DNA from: Camarhynchus parvulus | Taxonomy: Eukaryota > Chordata > Aves > Passeriformes > Thraupidae | Assembly: GCF_901933205.1 (NCBI RefSeq) | Contig: NC_044574.1 | Coordinates: 20,631,733 to 20,695,732, forward strand | Direction of reading: 5' to 3' | Length of the DNA: 64,000 nucleotides | In this document: piece after piece, positions 60,971 through 64,000 of the stretch | Numbering within the stretch: position 1 is the stretch's first letter | Layout: each line of letters begins with the position of its first letter | Program-made: the position numbers and the translations under genes | Notes under the pieces: generated by a model | Database searches by the model: none | What the model was told of the DNA's origin: nothing | What the model saw: the letters and a program-made list of their open reading frames with translations, nothing else

Positions 60971-62273
60971 GAAGTAGGCACCAAAAAACAGACATTGTGC
61001 ATATAATGTTTCTTATATAGATATGCTTGCCTATCAGTACTGCCAGACTATAAGACTTAAAATCTACTGTACTGACTCACCTAGCCCAGTGTGGCAAGTG
61101 CAAAACTGTGAATGGTGAGGATGCCATTCAAATGCTCATTGGTACAATAATGCTCTTTCTCACTTTGTAATTCTTTCTAATTCTATTTGCTCTTTAGTTA
61201 TTTATTAAGTAATGAGATGGTATAGAGAAAGATATATTTATGGCAGCCTCAACATCTCGTTCCTGAATCATTAGCTTAAAACCCTAGTCTGTTGCTTCCA
61301 CATAAAAGTAATATTTTCTTTTGTGCTCTTCCCTTATCTAGTTTGGTTTTCCCAGGCCTCTGCTGGAAAGAAAGGGTAAAGAAAACATTTTTTCCTGCAT
61401 GTCCATAACATTAAGCCACCTGCATTCATAATAATGACTTTTAATATGTCTGTGTATGTATTTATGTGGGTAAACATACATACATATGCATATATGAATA
61501 AATATTATAGAAATATTTATATGGTTAGTGAAGGATTTTGAAGTAATTCCAAGGTACAGGAAAACCATGGCAACATACTGCTTTCATTTCATTTTGTATA
61601 AAGTTGTAAATAGATTTGGTGTTTAATTTTAGGTTAGCCTAAAGTGACTCCTTACTGACAGTGAATTTTAAAAAAATAATGAAAAAGATATAAAGACATT
61701 GCTGTTCTTTTTTTTCTTCTTGAATATGGGACCCTTGATAACTTACTTCTCTTTTTGTATTTGCTTACTAAAGAGGTTTTTTTCTGCCACCAAATAAAAC
61801 AAATGTTATGAACAGTTTTATAATGTACTTGTTTCTTAAAATAGTGTGGTTTGAAACAGATTTGGAAAAAAAAATTTATAAGACACATTTTTTTAAATTG
61901 TTTTCAAATACTTGGCATCCTTTTAGATGATAATATTTTCTTTTCATTTTTCTTGGCTGTCAGAAACTTGCAAAACTGCCTCAAATCAATGAACTTCTAT
62001 GTATTACAATCTGAAGGGAGATGAAAGAAATCAGAAGAGTCTGATCATGGCAAGGGAAAAATCAACTCCTTTTTTTTATTTTTCTGCTTACAACATATGC
62101 AACAGATGGCAAGATTTGACAAAACTACGATGTGTATGTTGTCTGCTTATGAATTAGTTATGCTCGATTATTGCTCAATTTCCATGTAAGTGTGCTTTAG
62201 TTATGGTTCTTCTAATGTCTACACAATCACAATTTATCAACAGAGATGCCTTGATGTGGACAGGGACGCTTAC
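60971..62273. other. unique AT-rich non-coding DNA, nothing recognised
   Basis: An alternating TATG/CATA patch at about 61446-61496 could adopt unusual DNA structure. No gene or repeat family recognised. Confidence 0.55.
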
Positions 62274-62478
62274 CTCACGTGCATCTCTTGGGCCATTCTG
62301 ATTGTGCAGTGGTACTTGCACAGCAGGCATCTTATGCTTTCACTGACCTTAGCAGTGTTGCAGGGATAATTCTGCTTCCACAAGAGTGAAGCTGCTACTA
62401 AACAATATCTCGAATCTATTAGGAACAAGTATGCTTGTCTTAGCCATCTGGAATGTGTATTTGTTTGTACATGTTTTA
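62274..62478 (-). other. candidate exon on the minus strand (unconfirmed)
   Basis: On the minus strand a pyrimidine-rich stretch (CTTTAATTTTTGTTTTCTTG) leads to GGGGCAG at 62485-62479, a good acceptor. At the other end GTGAG is followed by GTAAGC (GT at 62273-62272), a near-ideal donor. The 205 bases between them stay open in one frame, with a cysteine-rich translation near the end (for example CLLCKYHC, about 62330). I recognise no family. A second possible donor (AAG/GTCAGT) lies inside. One open frame of this length is not significant by itself, so it may be a non-coding exon or chance. Confidence 0.2.
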
Positions 62479-64000
62479 CTGCCCCAGTGCAAGAAAACAA
62501 AAATTAAAGCAAGAACCCTCTGCATTGTAGGCTACCTTTCGTCTCTTCCCACACACAATATTTTCATGTAATGATGAGTTCTATTATTTCTCTGTGATAT
62601 TTGTTCTGAAATTCCAGTTCTGCTTGTTTTGGTTTTTTTTTCATTCGGTTTTGAAAGCCTCAACCAGCTTTGTTTAAGGTCATATCTTGAGCTGTGTTCT
62701 GTTTCTTGTTCTCCATCTGTGCAAATCACCTCTAACTTTCTGGTTCAGGAAGACAATTTTAAAAATCTAGGTGTAGTTTGAACTAACATTTTGACAGTAG
62801 CTAAGTTGTGCATAATATGAGAGGTGGCATTTGCTCAGGCAGTATGCTTCACATCTGCTCCCTTCTCATCTCTGGAATGTAGAAGCCCCTTTGAAACTGA
62901 GTCTATCACAGGGTATCTGCTCCAGAGAGTAAAAGGGGATGTTTAGACCTGGTTATTCCTTCATAATGACTAGGTTGAAGTGATCAAATCTGAAACTGCT
63001 TTGAAATTAGAATCCTGGTATGCATTTTACAATTGCGAAGACTTTTTTTTTTAATCTGTCATTTTGTTATTTTGTTTTTCTTTGGGAATTTTGCGTGTCT
63101 TTTAAAGTCACTTGAGACCTAATTATATGAAACTACCGTTTCTGCATCAGCTTATCTGATATGAATATAATTATATGAATATAATGTGATGGGGGAAACA
63201 CTAACCTTTGCTACTACTTTCAAACTATGTGGTGTAAGACAGTGGGTGTTGTCAGGGAAAACGTGAAGGTGTTCATTAAAATGCTGAATTTTCAGAAGAG
63301 CAAGGTAAATATTTAATGCCAATGGAGCTGCAAAACCAGATGGAATATAGTCAACTAGTATTGTGTGTTGTCTTGATAAAAATACTCAGTATTTTTACTT
63401 TATCAGCCCCTTCAATAGATTTCAGTAAAAGAATTAAATAGAAGTCTATCTTGAGAGTTACATATAATAATATTCTTAATGCAAAGGAATGCTCATACCT
63501 TATTTCTTAAAAGGCTAGATTCAAAGTTGAAGATCTGTGTGTGGATTGAATTTGATTTGGGTCACATTTTACCAGAACAACAATTGGAAGAAGTCTATTT
63601 CATCTTCACCTGACTCCTACAGTGTGGTTATAACCCATTTAACTTCAATAACTTCATCACTCCTGTGACTGAAGTAAGATATAGAAATTTTAGACTATAT
63701 GGAATTACAAATATAACTAGAAGGTATTAACAATGATTTGTAATAAAATCAGTTTTTCATAGTGATGAGAACATATTTTGTATTTTACACAAACTGATTT
63801 CCAGTTGTGGATAGCCTTCAATCTTTTTATAAGAAGAATGATGTGAGATACATAACCTATGTGGTATACAGAGCCAGCATCCTGATTACAGAATTGAGAG
63901 AGTGTTGTGCCTCTGAAATTGTTGAGAAAATTTGTAGAGGGAGCAAGAGAAATACTAGCCTTTCCTGCTTCCTTCCAACCTTGCACACAGTACAAAACAG
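62479..64000. other. unique AT-rich non-coding DNA, nothing recognised
   Basis: A short tandem duplication (ATATGAATATAATT-like, 63159-63186) is present. The 92-codon minus frame at 63717-63995 is not protein-like. No repeat family recognised. Confidence 0.55.

Noticed and set aside
1..64000. tRNA, rRNA, snRNA genes, CRISPR arrays, DNA transposons with clear ends, or mitochondrial inserts
   Set aside because: I looked for the characteristic boxes, regularly spaced repeats and long terminal inverted repeats and saw none. A covariance-model and RepeatMasker run would be decisive.

Overview
This window looks like a piece of a bird nuclear genome, from a gene desert or from inside a very large intron. 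It is AT-rich throughout. Stop codons are dense in all six frames and the longest stop-free stretch is about 140 codons. I see no bacterial-style gene packing, operons, CRISPR arrays or RNA genes. The avian assignment rests on many CR1 (chicken repeat 1) LINE fragments, several with the typical 3' end (CCTTCCAACC...ATTCTATGATTCTATG), and on a solo LTR of a bird ERVL-type endogenous retrovirus at about 56.3 kb plus a 3' scrap of the same LTR family at about 40.8 kb. From memory this LTR family is common in neoavian and passerine genomes, which points weakly away from chicken.

Layout. 0-12.2 kb: unique AT-rich non-coding DNA, with an A/C-rich tract followed by a G-quadruplex-capable motif at about 11.2 kb. 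12.2-25.3 kb: unique DNA broken by CR1 fragments at 12.2, 15.5 and 23.7 kb (+) and 25.2 kb (-), several T/G-rich tracts, a CA/TA microsatellite at 19.3 kb, and a possible spliced exon with an in-frame start codon at 18.6 kb. 25.3-31.4 kb: unique DNA including a motif-dense stretch near 26.0-26.7 kb that could be a conserved regulatory element. 31.4-35.1 kb: a dead 2-kb CR1 ORF2 fragment (-) that keeps recognisable endonuclease and reverse transcriptase patches, and a second CR1 3' end (-). 35.1-44.4 kb: T/G tract, TA microsatellite, CR1 copies at 37.9 and 44.2 kb (+), a perfect 21-bp inverted repeat at 38.8 kb and the LTR scrap. 44.4-56.2 kb: unique DNA with a G13 and a C10 run. 56.3 kb: the solo LTR. 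56.7-64 kb: unique DNA with a second motif-dense stretch (about 60.5-60.97 kb) and a possible minus-strand exon at 62.3-62.5 kb.

No complete protein-coding gene is supported here, and no genes can be said to work together. The functional candidates are regulatory (possible conserved non-coding elements) or single exons of an unseen transcript. I found no convincing new biological system. All repeat assignments come from family patterns I recognise by eye, so their boundaries are approximate (about +/-10-30 bases).
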